The position numbers were made by a program, and so were the translations under genes. Below are positions 42,805 to 52,324 of a stretch of DNA of 64,000 nucleotides, one piece after another; the first letter of the stretch is position 1; every line of letters starts with the position of its first letter. This DNA comes from Lacisediminihabitans sp040549465 (GTDB taxonomy: Bacteria > Actinomycetota > Actinomycetes > Actinomycetales > Microbacteriaceae), in NCBI RefSeq assembly GCF_040549465.1, contig NZ_JBEPTL010000007.1, forward strand, positions 62,001 to 126,000, in the 5' to 3' direction. Under the pieces are notes generated by a model. It saw only the letters and a list, made by a program, of their open reading frames with translations. It did not search any database and was not told where the DNA came from.

Positions 42805-43796
42805 TTTCGGACCTTCGGAGGCTGGGTGGGGGCCGCCGGGGCAAGCGGCACCGGCTTGGTACGCGGAGGCTGGGCACCTTTCACACTGGCTGCGCCCTCG
42901 AAACCGCTGAGCACGATGCTGTTGAGCGAGGGGAGGCGCACACCCATCTCATCGAGGCTGCGCTTGAGGCGCATGCGCAGTTCGCGGGCGACGTCGTCTT
43001 TCGACGAAGAGCGCGTCTTCACGACTAAACGAATGATCAGGGCTTCGGCCGAGATCGACTCGAGTCCCCAGATCTCCGGTTTTTCGAGAATGCGACTGCG
43101 CCACTTCGTGTTCTGCGCCATGTCGTTGGCTGTGGCGAGCATCCGTGCCTGCACCTCGTCGACATCCGTGTCGTATGGCACAGCGAGGTCGATGATCACG
43201 CGGGCCCAGCCCTGGGACATGTTGCCCACCCGCAGGATCTCGCCGTTGCGCACGAACCACAAGGTGCCGTTGACGTCGCGCACCTGGGTGACGCGTACGC
43301 CGACCGATTCGACGACCCCGGTCGCGGGGCCAAGGTCGACGACATCGCCGACGCCCAACTGGTCTTCCATCACCATGAACAGGCCGTTGAGTACGTCTTT
43401 GATGATGTTCTGCGCGCCGAAACCGAGGGCGGCGCCGAGCACCCCGGTGAGCGCCACGAAGGAGCCGAGTTCGAAGTGCAGCGAGCCGAGGACGAGCGTG
43501 ATCGCCGCGAGGATGATCACCCAGGTAACGATATTGCGCAGCACCGCTCCGATCGTGCGAGTGCGCTGCACGACCCGCACTGCGGCCAGCGGCGAGGCGA
43601 CGAGTGCCTGGGTATCGTCGACGTTCTGCTTCTTCTTGACGCCAGAAACGATCTGTTTCACCATGTGATCGATCACGACGATGAGAATCCACCGCAGTAC
43701 CACGGCGCCGATGATCACGAAGATGATCTGGAACAGGGAGGGGTGGGTGCGGAAGAAGGTGAAGATGGTGTCCCAAAAAGCGGTCCAGCCGTTCAT
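42801..43796 (-). CDS. Mechanosensitive ion channel, MscS family
   Basis: A 331-residue membrane protein. It has three N-terminal hydrophobic segments, then the pore helix and the conserved GALGFGAQNIIKDVLNGLFMVMEDQLGVGDVV, which is the MscS core. The cytoplasmic beta domain and a C-terminal low-complexity tail (PPRTKPVPLAPAAPTQPPK) follow. It releases solutes during osmotic downshift. Its stop overlaps the globin start. Confidence 0.92.
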   Translation of the reverse strand: MNGWTAFWDTIFTFFRTHPSLFQIIFVIIGAVVLRWILIVVIDHMVKQIVSGVKKKQNVDDTQALVASPLAAVRVVQRTRTIGAVLRNIVTWVIILAAITLVLGSLHFELGSFVALTGVLGAALGFGAQNIIKDVLNGLFMVMEDQLGVGDVVDLGPATGVVESVGVRVTQVRDVNGTLWFVRNGEILRVGNMSQGWARVIIDLAVPYDTDVDEVQARMLATANDMAQNTKWRSRILEKPEIWGLESISAEALIIRLVVKTRSSSKDDVARELRMRLKRSLDEMGVRLPSLNSIVLSGFEGAASVKGAQPPRTKPVPLAPAAPTQPPKVRK

Positions 43797-43877
43797 CCGT
43801 GTGCTCCCTTCATCGCTGTTCAGTGTATTCGGAGCAGGCTGAAGGAACGGTCAGCGCGGTGGTGGCGAAAGCCGGAA

Positions 43878-44729
43878 CTAGGCGTCCCGTCGCTTCAGCA
43901 GCACGGATGCCATGGTGAACAGCACCGCGACCCAGGCGACGAGTACGAGCCCGCCCTGCCACGGCTCGAGGGTGATGACACCGGATGCCGGGGCCTGGGC
44001 TACGGCATCCGTCACGTAGGTGTACATCCGGCTTCCCGCATTGCTCGGCAGGAAGGTCGAGATGTTCTGCACCCACTCGGCATGCGTCAGGCCGGCCAGG
44101 ATATTCAGCACAACCGGCACGACCAGAATCAGGCCGAGCGAGGTTGCAATACCACCGGCACTGTTGCGGATGATGCCGCCGATACCGAGGGCGAGCATCG
44201 CGATGAGCGCGAGGTAAGCCGCCGCGCCCACCAGAGCCAGCAGATAGGCGGAATCGCCAAAGTCGGGATGCACTCCGACGGCGGGCAGTAGCGGCGCCGT
44301 GATGAGCGCGGTCACAGCGATGGAGACGAGCCCGACGACGAAAGTCGTCAGGCCCACGACCAGCACCTTCGCCACCAGGGCGGGTGTGCGCTTGGGAACA
44401 GCGGTGAGAGTGGAGCGGATCATGCCGGTGCCGTATTCACCGGTGATCGTGAGTGCCCCGAGCACGGCGCTCACCAGCTGGCCGAATGAAATACCGAGGG
44501 TCGCGGCGGTGAGCGCGGTGCTCTGCTGCATCTCATGACTGAGCGCGCCGTCACTCGGCTGTCCTGCGATCGCAACCAGCAGGCCAAGAGCGATGTTGAT
44601 CACGACGATGATCGCGTAGCACCAGAGCGTCGAGCGCAGGCTGAACAGCTTGATCCACTCGGAACGCAGGAGGCCGCCGAAGGTCAGGCGGGTGGCCGGG
44701 GGTGCGCGGTGCGCGGTGAGGGTGCTCAT
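43878..44729 (-). CDS. ABC-2-type transporter permease
   Basis: A 283-residue membrane protein with about six helices, including LRSEWIKLFSLRSTLWCYA at the N-terminus and ALTITGEYGTGMIRSTLTAVPKR, a hallmark of ABC-2 permeases fused to no ATPase. It partners the ATPase upstream (ATGA overlap). The pair probably exports a drug, lipid or peptide; the substrate is unknown. Confidence 0.9.
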   Translation of the reverse strand: MSTLTAHRAPPATRLTFGGLLRSEWIKLFSLRSTLWCYAIIVVINIALGLLVAIAGQPSDGALSHEMQQSTALTAATLGISFGQLVSAVLGALTITGEYGTGMIRSTLTAVPKRTPALVAKVLVVGLTTFVVGLVSIAVTALITAPLLPAVGVHPDFGDSAYLLALVGAAAYLALIAMLALGIGGIIRNSAGGIATSLGLILVVPVVLNILAGLTHAEWVQNISTFLPSNAGSRMYTYVTDAVAQAPASGVITLEPWQGGLVLVAWVAVLFTMASVLLKRRDA

Positions 44730-45655
44730 CTGGTTACTCCTTCGGTGACAGTTCCGCCGGCGTGGTATTCGACTTCGTCCTGAGTGAGGGCCATGTAAGC
44801 CTCTTCCAGCGAACCGACAGCCGGGGTTAGTTCGTGCAGCACGATGCCGTTGCTCGCGGCGAGTTCTCCGATGCGAGGGGCTGGCAGCCCGTTGACCTCG
44901 AGCAGATCGTGCTCACTGCTGGTCACCGTCACCTCGGGGGTGGAAAGTAATTCGGTGAATCGCACGGCGTCGGGGGTGCGCACTCGCACAGCGGTGCCGG
45001 TGGACATCGCCACGATGTCGCCGACCGGCGCGTCGGCGATGACCCGGCCGCGGCCGAGCACGATGATCTGGTCGGCCGTCTGGGCCATCTCGCTCATCAG
45101 GTGCGAGGAGAGAAAGACTGTGCGGCCTTCCGCGGCCAGGTGTTTGACCAGGTTGCGTACCCAGACGACACCTTCGGGGTCGAGGCCGTTGACCGGCTCG
45201 TCGAGGATGAGCGTGGCCGGGTCGCCGAGGAGGGCCGCGGCGATTCCGAGACGCTGTCCCATGCCCAGCGAGAAGCCGCCGACCCGCTTGCGTGCTACCG
45301 GTTCGAGACCGGTGAGGGCAATGACCTCGTTGACGCGCTTCCTGCCGATGCCGTGGGTCGCGCCGACGGCGAGCAGGTGGTTGAAGGCGCTGCGGCCGGT
45401 GTGCACGGCCTTCGCGTCCAGCAGAACGCCGACCTCGTGCAGTGGTGCGCGGTGGTCGGCATAGCGTTTACCGTTTACCGTCACCGACCCGGACGACGGC
45501 CTGTCGAGGCCGACGATCAACCGCATCGTCGTCGACTTGCCTGCACCATTCGGGCCGAGGAACCCGGTGACGAGTCCCGGACGTACCGTGAAGCTCACCC
45601 CGTCCACGGCGTTTTTGGCTCCATAGCGCTTGCGGAGCTCGTGTGCTTCGATCAC
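44726..45655 (-). CDS. ABC exporter ATP-binding protein
   Basis: A 309-residue ATPase. It has Walker A GPNGAGKS, signature FSLGMGQRLGIAAALLG, Walker B LILDEPVNGLDPEG and the H-loop LSSHLMSEMAQTADQI. The C-terminal domain (about 220-309) is of the kind found in CcmA/daunorubicin-type ATPases. GTG at 45655 follows GAGGAT at 6 nt and is preferred over an upstream in-frame start. It is coupled to the permease gene by a 4-nt overlap. Confidence 0.92.
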   Translation of the reverse strand: MIEAHELRKRYGAKNAVDGVSFTVRPGLVTGFLGPNGAGKSTTMRLIVGLDRPSSGSVTVNGKRYADHRAPLHEVGVLLDAKAVHTGRSAFNHLLAVGATHGIGRKRVNEVIALTGLEPVARKRVGGFSLGMGQRLGIAAALLGDPATLILDEPVNGLDPEGVVWVRNLVKHLAAEGRTVFLSSHLMSEMAQTADQIIVLGRGRVIADAPVGDIVAMSTGTAVRVRTPDAVRFTELLSTPEVTVTSSEHDLLEVNGLPAPRIGELAASNGIVLHELTPAVGSLEEAYMALTQDEVEYHAGGTVTEGVTR

Positions 45656-45757
45656 GAAATTATCCTCATGCCACAAGCCTAGGCGGGCAGTTCCACCCAC
45701 GAATCATCCCTGCGGGGGATATCCGGAACGATCCGGTCCTCTCAGGTCGGCGCGGAT

Positions 45758-48304
45758 CTATTCGTCCCTGGCCTGCACCCGCAGCGCGCGCTCGATGCCG
45801 GCGAGGTTCTCGATCACCAGGCGACGAAGCGCGGGTACCGCATCCTGGTTGGTGTCGAGCCAGGCCTTCGTCGCCGTGACGAGAGCCTCCGACGCCAGCG
45901 GGGATGGGAACATCAGCTCCACGAAGTATTCGGCGATCTTGAACGAGCGGTTCGCCCACATGTCGTTGATCGCCGCGAAGTACGGCTCGACCAGCGGTTC
46001 GAACACGCTTGCGTCGTTGGTGTGCAGGTAGCCGATCGTGGTCTGCCGAACGATGGCATTCGGCAGGTCATCCGAACCGACGAGCGAGTCGAACGCCGCA
46101 CGCTTGCCCTCGACGGTCGGGATAGTGGCCCTGGCCCTGGCGGCGGCCTGCTGGCCGTTGGACGTGTTGTCTTTCGCGAGGGCGGCGTCGATGTCGGAAC
46201 CGGATGCCGCGCCCGCAAGCACGAGTCCTTCGAGCAACTCCCAGCCGAGGTCGGTGTCGATCTCGAGACCGGCCAGCGGCGACGAACCGTCGATCAGGCT
46301 CTGGAGGGCGGCGACATGCGCGTCGGTCGACGCGATGCCGGCGAAGAATTTCACGAACTGGAACTGCGCGTCCGTGCCGGCGGTCGCGCCCTGTGCGAGT
46401 TCCCACAGGGCGTCGCCGACCGCACGGATGGTGTCGGTGCGCTTCGCCGGTGCGACATAGACACGTGCGACGGTGGTCAACTGGCTGAGCGTGGTGCGGA
46501 TGGTGGTCGACTCGGTCTCGCTCGCGATGTTGCCGAGCACCAGACGCACGTAGTCGCTCGCCTTCGCCTCGGCATCGCGGGTGGCGTCCCAGACGGCACC
46601 CCAGACGATGGACCGCGCGAGCGGGTTGTCGATGTCCTTCAGATGCTCGATCGCCACGGCGAGCGACTGCTCGTCCAGGCGGATTTTCGCATAGGCGAGG
46701 TCGTCGTCGTTGAGCAGCACAAGAGCAGGTTTGGCGAGGCCGACGAGAGCCGCAACATCCGTGCGCTCGCCATCCACGTCGAGCTCTTCCCGGTGAGTGC
46801 GCACGAGCTTGCCGTCCACGAAGTCGTAGAGCCCGACCGCGAGACGGTGCGGGCGGATGGTCGGGTAGTCGGCAGCGGCCGTCTGCACGATGGTGAAGGA
46901 GGTGATCGCGCCCGCGGCATCCGTCTCGATGGCCGGGGTCAGCGTGTTGACGCCCGCTGTCTCCAGCCATTTTTTCGACCAGTCGCTGAGGCTGCGGCCG
47001 CTGGTCACTTCGAGCTCGGCAAGCAGGTCGGAGAGCTCGGTATTGCCGTGGTGGTGCTTCTGGAAGTACGCGGCGACACCGGCGAAGAAGGCCTCCTCGC
47101 CGACCCACGCGACGAGCTGCTTGAGCACAGAACCGCCCTTGGCGTAGGTGATGCCGTCGAAGTTCACCTGCACGTCTTCGAGGTCGTTGATGGTGGCCAC
47201 GACCGGGTGCGTGGACGGCAACTGGTCCTGGCGGTAGGCCCAGCTCTTCTCCATCGCCTGGAAGGTGGTCCAGGCCTCGGTCCACTCGGTGGCGTTGGCC
47301 GTCGCCATGGTCGACGCCCACTCGGCGAAAGACTCGTTCAGCCAGAGATCGTTCCACCACTTCATCGTCACCAGGTCGCCGAACCACATGTGGGCAAGCT
47401 CGTGGGTGATGGTGACAACGCGACGTTCCTTGATCGCGTCGGTCACCTTGGAGCGGAAGACGTAGGTCTCGGTGAAGGTGATCGCGCCGGCGTTCTCCAT
47501 CGCCCCGGCGTTGAACTCCGGTACGAAGAGCTGGTCGTACTTGGCGAAGGGATATGGGTAGTCGAACTTCTCCTCGTAGTAGGCGAAGCCCTGCCGGGTC
47601 TTCTCGAAGATGTAGTCGGCGTCGACGTACTCGCTGAGCGACTTACGGGAGAAGATGCCGAGCGGGATGACGCGACCGCTCGAACTGGTGAGCTCGCTGC
47701 GGATGACCGCGTACGGTCCCGCGATCAGCGCGGTGACGTAGGAGGAGAGCACCGGGGTCGGCTCGAAACTCCAGGTCGCGGAGTCGGTGCCTTCGACAGG
47801 CTGAGGAACCGGAGTGGGGGAGTTGCTCACCATCTCCCAGGCGGCGGACGCCGTCACGGTGAAGGTGAAGGTCGCCTTGAGATCGGGCTGCTCGAACACG
47901 GCGAAGACGCGGCGGGAGTCTGGAACCTCGAACTGCGTGTACAGGTAAACCTCGTTGTCGACCGGGTCGACGAAGCGGTGCAGGCCCTCGCCGGTGTTGG
48001 TGTACTCGGCGTCGGCGACGACGGTGAGCACGTTCTGTTCGGCGAGACCGTCGAGCTGGATGCGCACGTTGTCGCTGACCGCGGCCGGGTCGAGCTCTGC
48101 GCCATTGAGATTCACCGAGTGGACGGTACGGGTGAGCGCATCGATGAAAGTGGAGGCCCCTGCTGTGGCGGAGAAGGTCACGACAGTTGTGCTGCGGAAC
48201 ACCTCGCTGCCGGTGGTGAGGTCGAGCGTGATGTCGTAGCTGGCGACATCGACGAGAGCCTTACGCTCCTGTGCTTCGATACGGGTGAGGTTCTCTCCTG
48301 GCAC
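45758..48304 (-). CDS. pepN: Aminopeptidase N (M1 family)
   Basis: An 848-residue cytosolic metallopeptidase. It has the exopeptidase motif FNAGAMENAGAITF, the zinc site HELAHMWFGDLVTMKWWNDL with the third ligand in LNESFAEW, and a C-terminal ERAP1-like helical domain. It removes N-terminal amino acids from peptides. The start is GTG at 48304. It is monocistronic; the long plus-strand frame across this gene is judged a GC-rich shadow. Confidence 0.97.
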   Translation of the reverse strand: MPGENLTRIEAQERKALVDVASYDITLDLTTGSEVFRSTTVVTFSATAGASTFIDALTRTVHSVNLNGAELDPAAVSDNVRIQLDGLAEQNVLTVVADAEYTNTGEGLHRFVDPVDNEVYLYTQFEVPDSRRVFAVFEQPDLKATFTFTVTASAAWEMVSNSPTPVPQPVEGTDSATWSFEPTPVLSSYVTALIAGPYAVIRSELTSSSGRVIPLGIFSRKSLSEYVDADYIFEKTRQGFAYYEEKFDYPYPFAKYDQLFVPEFNAGAMENAGAITFTETYVFRSKVTDAIKERRVVTITHELAHMWFGDLVTMKWWNDLWLNESFAEWASTMATANATEWTEAWTTFQAMEKSWAYRQDQLPSTHPVVATINDLEDVQVNFDGITYAKGGSVLKQLVAWVGEEAFFAGVAAYFQKHHHGNTELSDLLAELEVTSGRSLSDWSKKWLETAGVNTLTPAIETDAAGAITSFTIVQTAAADYPTIRPHRLAVGLYDFVDGKLVRTHREELDVDGERTDVAALVGLAKPALVLLNDDDLAYAKIRLDEQSLAVAIEHLKDIDNPLARSIVWGAVWDATRDAEAKASDYVRLVLGNIASETESTTIRTTLSQLTTVARVYVAPAKRTDTIRAVGDALWELAQGATAGTDAQFQFVKFFAGIASTDAHVAALQSLIDGSSPLAGLEIDTDLGWELLEGLVLAGAASGSDIDAALAKDNTSNGQQAAARARATIPTVEGKRAAFDSLVGSDDLPNAIVRQTTIGYLHTNDASVFEPLVEPYFAAINDMWANRSFKIAEYFVELMFPSPLASEALVTATKAWLDTNQDAVPALRRLVIENLAGIERALRVQARDE

Positions 48305-48404
48305 TGGTGTGCTCCTTCTGCGTCGACGGATCGTGTCCGACAGCCAGCCTAACGGGACGGCCCAGCGTCTGGATGGAGAGGGTCAGCGGCCGACGGAACG
48401 GTCG

Positions 48405-49052
48405 TTACACAGATTGCATGGTTCGTGCGTGAGCGGTGACGCGGGGCTGCAGGTCGTCGATCGCGACGGTCAGGAGCCGCCGCATCCTGGCATCCGCATC
48501 GGGTACGCAGGCCTCGGCGATACCGACCACGGAGGTGCGGATGATGGCTTCGCAGAGCCGCACGACGGATCGCGGGTTGAGCGGCCCGACCGAGGACACG
48601 TACTGTCTTGCCCACTTGGCGGAGTCGGGCACAGCGGCGAGCGCCTCACTCACCAGTGCGCTGGCCGCAACGAGGGGAGTGCCTTCGAGCAGTTCCTCGC
48701 AGCGGATCAAGCCCGCGGCGAGCGCGTGCTGGCGGCTCGCGCTCGCGATCGCGATAGCCTCGCTGGCAGCTCGTACGGCGACGAGCACATCCGTGTCGTC
48801 ATCGCCGAGCTGTCCGATCACCGAGGGAATGAGTGTCGCGAGTTCACCACGCGCTGCGTTCGACGTACAGTCGTTGACCGCCCTGGCCAGTGCGCCGAGT
48901 GCCGGATGGGTGCAGGTCGGATGGTCGCTCCACTTCTCCCCGGCGAGCACAGAGGCGTATTCCATGAAGCAGGCGCCGCGCCTGGCGCTGTGGTGTTTGC
49001 CTCGCGAGAGCACAGGCATGAGGTCCGGGGGACTGGTTCTCGTCGGGGACAT
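48405..49052 (-). CDS. Conserved hypothetical protein
   Basis: A 215-residue soluble, mostly helical protein. Near its start it has SRGKHHSARRGACFMEYASV and AGEKWSDHPTCTHPALGALA, with a Cys-containing conserved segment. LVAVRAASEAIAIASASRQ and LRRLLTVAIDDLQPRVTAH follow, suggesting repeated helices. The family is known to me only as actinobacterial hypothetical. It lies between pepN (same strand) and the disrupted FAD oxidoreductase gene (divergent, 224 bp away). Confidence 0.7.
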   Translation of the reverse strand: MSPTRTSPPDLMPVLSRGKHHSARRGACFMEYASVLAGEKWSDHPTCTHPALGALARAVNDCTSNAARGELATLIPSVIGQLGDDDTDVLVAVRAASEAIAIASASRQHALAAGLIRCEELLEGTPLVAASALVSEALAAVPDSAKWARQYVSSVGPLNPRSVVRLCEAIIRTSVVGIAEACVPDADARMRRLLTVAIDDLQPRVTAHARTMQSV

Positions 49053-49276
49053 TTCTTCCTCCCACTGCTCGCGCTCTGCGTCATACCAGTTTCCTCCCAG
49101 TTGGCCCGCGAATCCAGAGCTGGAAAGGAATAGTCCATCGGTCTATCCTCGTTTTTCGCGCAGTTTTCGAGTTGAAGCGGTCACGCACCCGCGACCCGCA
49201 GTTCGACTGAGGGTGTTTCGATCGGTTTTATGCACGGCTCACAGCACCGGCTCCCAGGGAAAGCTAATCTGAACGG

Positions 49277-50700
49277 GTGGCCAGCACCGTCTTCGAACGC
49301 TCAGTACCCGACCCCCGCCTCGTCATCGATTCGCTGACGGATGCCCGCCTCACTCCGTTCTGGCTCGACGACCTGCGTGCACCGACTCGCTTCCCGCGCT
49401 ACCGGGGTACCGCCGGCTTCGACGTCGTCGTCGTCGGCGCCGGATACACCGGCCTTGGACCGCGCTGCAGGCCAAGGAGCGCGATCCGGGCCTTCGCGTT
49501 GCCGTGCTCGAAGGGAAGACCGTCGGCTGGGCGGCGTCCGGGCGCAACGGAGGATTCTGCGAGGCCACTCTCACGCACGGGGCATCCAACGGGATCACCC
49601 GGTTCCCTGATGAAATCGAGCAACTCGACAGGCTCGGCCTGCGGAACCTCGACGAGATCGAGGCCACGGTGGCACGACTGGGCCTCGACTGCGACTTCGA
49701 GCGCACCGGTTCCCTCGCGGTCGCGGTGGAGGAGTACCAGCTGCAGGAATTGAAGGACGCCCACGACGGCAACGGCGAGATCTATTTCGATGGCGCGGGC
49801 ATCCGGAAGCTCCTTGATTCTCCGACCTATCTCGGCGGGCTGTGGAGCAAGAACGGCACGGCGATGATCCATCCCGCGAAGCTCGCCATGGAGCTCGCCC
49901 GCGCCTGCGTGGAGGCCGGGGTTGAGATCTTCGAGCGCTCGCCGGTCCGCGGCATCGACAGCGAGCTGCCGAGCGGTCCCGTCACGCTCATCACCGAGGG
50001 CGGCTTCGCTCACGCCGACAGGGTGGCGCTGGCCACCAACGCCTTCCCCTCGCTGCTGAAGCGCTATCGGCTGCACACCGTACCGGTCTACGACTATGTA
50101 CTCATGACCGAGCCGCTCACGGATGCCCAGCTCGCCTCGATCGGATGGGGCGGGCGCCAGGGCGTCGCCGACACTGCCAACCAGTTTCACTACTACCGCC
50201 TGAGCGCCGACAATCGTATTCTCTGGGGCGGCTATGACGCGGTCTACCACTACGGGGGCCGCATCCGCCCCGCCTATGAGGATCGACCGGAGACCTTCCG
50301 TCGACTCGCAAGCCACTTCTTCACCACGTTCCCCCAGCTCGAGGGGCTGCGTTTCAGCCATCGCTGGGCCGGTGTGATCGACACCAGCAGCCGATTCTGC
50401 GCGTTCTTCGGCCGCGCGCGCCAGGGCCGCGTCGCCTCTGCGGCCGGATTCACCGGGCTCGGGGTCGCGGCCACCAGGTTCGCCGCGAACGTGATGCTCG
50501 ACTACCTCTCCGGGGAGAGTACAGAGCTCACCTCGCTCGAGATGGTGAGTTCGCTGCCGCTGCCCTTCCCACCGGAGCCGGCAGCCTACGCAGGCGTGCA
50601 GGCGACCAAGTGGGCGCTCGACCGGGCCGACCACAATCGCGGTCGGCGCAACGCGCTGCTGAAATCGCTGGATGCTGTCGGCCTCGGCTTCGACTCCTGA
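49277..50700 (+). pseudogene. FAD-dependent amine oxidoreductase (DadA-like), frameshifted
   Basis: The N-terminal frame (GTG 49277) runs through the dinucleotide fold GFDVVVVGAGYTGL and then breaks at 49455-49456. Inserting one T (CTTGG to CTTTGG) restores WTALQAKERDPGLRVAVLEG and joins the frame that runs from VGWAASGRNGGFCEATL to 50700. The repaired protein would be about 475 residues, of the DAO family. It contains FHYYRLSADNRILWGGYDA and GFTGLGVAATRFAANVM, like gamma-glutamylputrescine oxidoreductases. Either the gene is dead or the base is an error. Confidence 0.8.
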
Positions 50701-50876
50701 GCTTTCGGCCGGTCGGGTGTCTTTGGCCACCGGTTTCCTCCGCTCGGCTTCCTTGGCTGTTGTCCCAGTTCTGCTATCCCGCCAGTCGGCTTCCCGCCCA
50801 CCTTCCCGGCTGCCTTTCCCGGCCCGCCTTTCCCGGCCCGTGAACCTTCGCAGCCCGTGAACCTTCGCAACCTCAC

Positions 50877-50956
50877 CAACAGGACGGATGCCACCCCGCT
50901 GCGCCGCAGCTCCTGTTCACGGGCTCACGAGGGGTATCCGTCCTGTTGACCGGCTG
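50877..50956. repeat. 80-bp composite inverted element, copy 1
   Basis: It begins CAACAGGACGGATG and ends TCCTGTTGACCGGCTG, with a central TCCTGTTCACGGGC. The outer arms CAACAGGACGGAT/ATCCGTCCTGTTG pair perfectly over 13 bp; the central block can also pair with the first arm. It shares its three conserved blocks with copy 2; the sequence between blocks differs. Confidence 0.85.
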
Positions 50957-51027
50957 ATCGGAAGTCGGTTCCGGCACGCGTTCCGGCACGGTTGACTGCC
51001 ACTCGTCCCTACCATCCATCCGCTTGC

Positions 51028-51107
51028 CAACAGGACGGATGGCGCCCGGTGCCATCGCATGTCCTGTTCACGGGCCCAAGACGGGCGTCTGTCCTGTTGA
51101 CGGGCTG
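51028..51107. repeat. 80-bp composite inverted element, copy 2
   Basis: It has the same three blocks in the same order and the same total length as copy 1: CAACAGGACGGATG, TCCTGTTCACGGGC and TCCTGTTGACGGGCTG. The inter-block sequences are different. The outer pairing is slightly weaker (GTCTGTCCTGTTG). Confidence 0.85.
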
Positions 51108-51120
51108 GGGACCGGCGGGC

Positions 51121-51166
51121 CGAGGACGGAGGACGGATGACGGAGGACGGCAGACGGCAGACGGAT
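51121..51166 (+). repeat. GACGGA-type microsatellite
   Basis: Short purine-rich units (GGAGGACGG, GACGGATGACGGAGGACGG, CAGACGG twice) run immediately before the DinB-like gene. They create an artificial ATG with a perfect-looking ribosome site at 51137. Confidence 0.75.
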
Positions 51167-51199
51167 GCGGATGTCGCCGCCCGCTGCTACGGTGCCCAC

Positions 51200-51781
51200 A
51201 TGAAACAACGAGACCTCTTCCTGATGGCCGATGCAGCGCTGCGCGATGTCATCGACATGATCGACCTCGACCAGCTCAGCCTTCCTGCTCCTCCGGAATG
51301 GTCGCGCACAGAGAACCCGACGCTGCGCGACATCGTCGCTGCCCACGCCTATGACGAGGCCTGGGTACCCGACGTGCTTGCCGGGCGCACGGCAGACCAG
51401 GTCGGCACGCGCCACGACGGCGACCTGCTCGGCGACGATCCGATCGAGAGCTACGACGCGATCAATGATGCGGCCACAGAAGCGGTGACTCGGGACCTCG
51501 AATCCGCTGCGATCGTGCACCTCAGCTACGGGGACTTCAGCCTCGCCGAATACCTCGAGCACGTCACCATCTACCGGGCATTCCAGGCCTGGTCGATCGC
51601 GAAACTCGTGGGGCTCGACTACTCACTGCCGGATCCTCTCGTCGACGGTCTCTGGGAGCAGCTCCTTCCCAATCTGGAGGACTGGCGCGCCATGGGGGTG
51701 TTCGGCCCTGAGGTCGAGGTGCCGGCCGGATCCGACCGAGAGGTGCAGCTGTTGGGCAAGACGGGGTACTGGGTGCCCTGA
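51200..51781 (+). CDS. DinB/maleylpyruvate-isomerase-like metal-binding protein
   Basis: A 193-residue helical protein starting MKQRDLFLMADAALRDVI. The segment RTENPTLRDIVAAHAYDEAW resembles the N-terminal helix bundle of the TIGR03086/mycothiol-dependent maleylpyruvate isomerase group, with His near 51 as a possible metal ligand. The later LAEYLEHVTIYRAFQAWSIA carries a second His. ATG at 51200 is preferred because the sequence upstream is low-complexity repeat, although ATG 51137 has the stronger ribosome site. The function is uncertain. Confidence 0.65.
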   Translation: MKQRDLFLMADAALRDVIDMIDLDQLSLPAPPEWSRTENPTLRDIVAAHAYDEAWVPDVLAGRTADQVGTRHDGDLLGDDPIESYDAINDAATEAVTRDLESAAIVHLSYGDFSLAEYLEHVTIYRAFQAWSIAKLVGLDYSLPDPLVDGLWEQLLPNLEDWRAMGVFGPEVEVPAGSDREVQLLGKTGYWVP

Positions 51782-51829
51782 TCGACTGTGCCCCGGAGAG
51801 CTCCCGGCTAGCGCGCTAAATTGGAGACC

Positions 51830-52315
51830 ATGCGCATCCACATCGCGACGGACCATGCCGGCCTCGAGTTCAGCGAAGACCTGCAGTCCCATCTGCGGGC
51901 AGCCGGCCATGAAGTCATCGACCACGGACCGAAGGTCTACGACGCCGTCGACGATTATCCGAGCTTCTGCATCAACGCGGCCCGTGCCGTGGTCGCGGAT
52001 CAGAAGGCAGGAGTCGAGGCCCTCGGCATCGTCTTTGGCGGCTCGGGAAACGGCGAGCAGATTGCAGCTAATAAGGTACTCGGCGCTCGTGCCGCTCTCG
52101 TCTGGAATGTCTCGACAGCGCTGCTCGCGCGCCAGCACAACGACGCGAACCTGATCTCGATCGGCGCACGCCAGCACACCGTCGACGAGGCGAAGCTCTT
52201 CATCGACACCTTCATCAACGAGCCGTTCTCGGGCGAGGAGCGTCACGCCCGTCGCATCGCCCAGCTTGCAGAGTACGAAGCGACCGGAGCTATCGCCGGG
52301 CACGAGATCGACTAA
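51830..52315 (+). CDS. rpiB: Ribose-5-phosphate isomerase B
   Basis: A 161-residue isomerase: MRIHIATDHAGLEFSEDL, VIDHGPKVYDAVDDYPSFC and the phosphate loop GIVFGGSGNGEQIAANKV match actinobacterial RpiB. It interconverts ribose 5-phosphate and ribulose 5-phosphate. ATG at 51830 follows TTGGAGACC. The DNA glycosylase gene begins 10 nt after its stop, so rpiB heads a four-gene run (rpiB-nei-paiB-amidohydrolase). Confidence 0.95.
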   Translation: MRIHIATDHAGLEFSEDLQSHLRAAGHEVIDHGPKVYDAVDDYPSFCINAARAVVADQKAGVEALGIVFGGSGNGEQIAANKVLGARAALVWNVSTALLARQHNDANLISIGARQHTVDEAKLFIDTFINEPFSGEERHARRIAQLAEYEATGAIAGHEID

Positions 52316-52324
52316 GGGCGAGTC

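Larger units (their letters stand above)
50701..51199. other. 499-bp intergenic region dense in repeats
   Basis: No convincing gene is present. From left to right it holds a pyrimidine-rich stretch and tandem copies of CCTTTCCCGGCCCG (near 50813-50840). Tandem copies of GCCCGTGAACCTTCGCA follow (near 50834-50868), then the first 80-bp inverted element (50877-50956) and a doubled GTTCCGGCACG (near 50970-50991). The second 80-bp element (51028-51107) and a GACGGA-rich microsatellite (51121-51166) complete it. Confidence 0.8.

Noticed and set aside
46022..48352. A 776-codon plus-strand open frame across pepN
   Set aside because: PepN on the other strand has all its motifs; the plus frame is a codon-bias shadow.
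50701..51199. A CRISPR-like array from the regularly placed CAACAGGACGG and TCCTGTT blocks
   Set aside because: Only two 80-bp units are present, the repeats are inverted and interrupted, and there are no cas genes.
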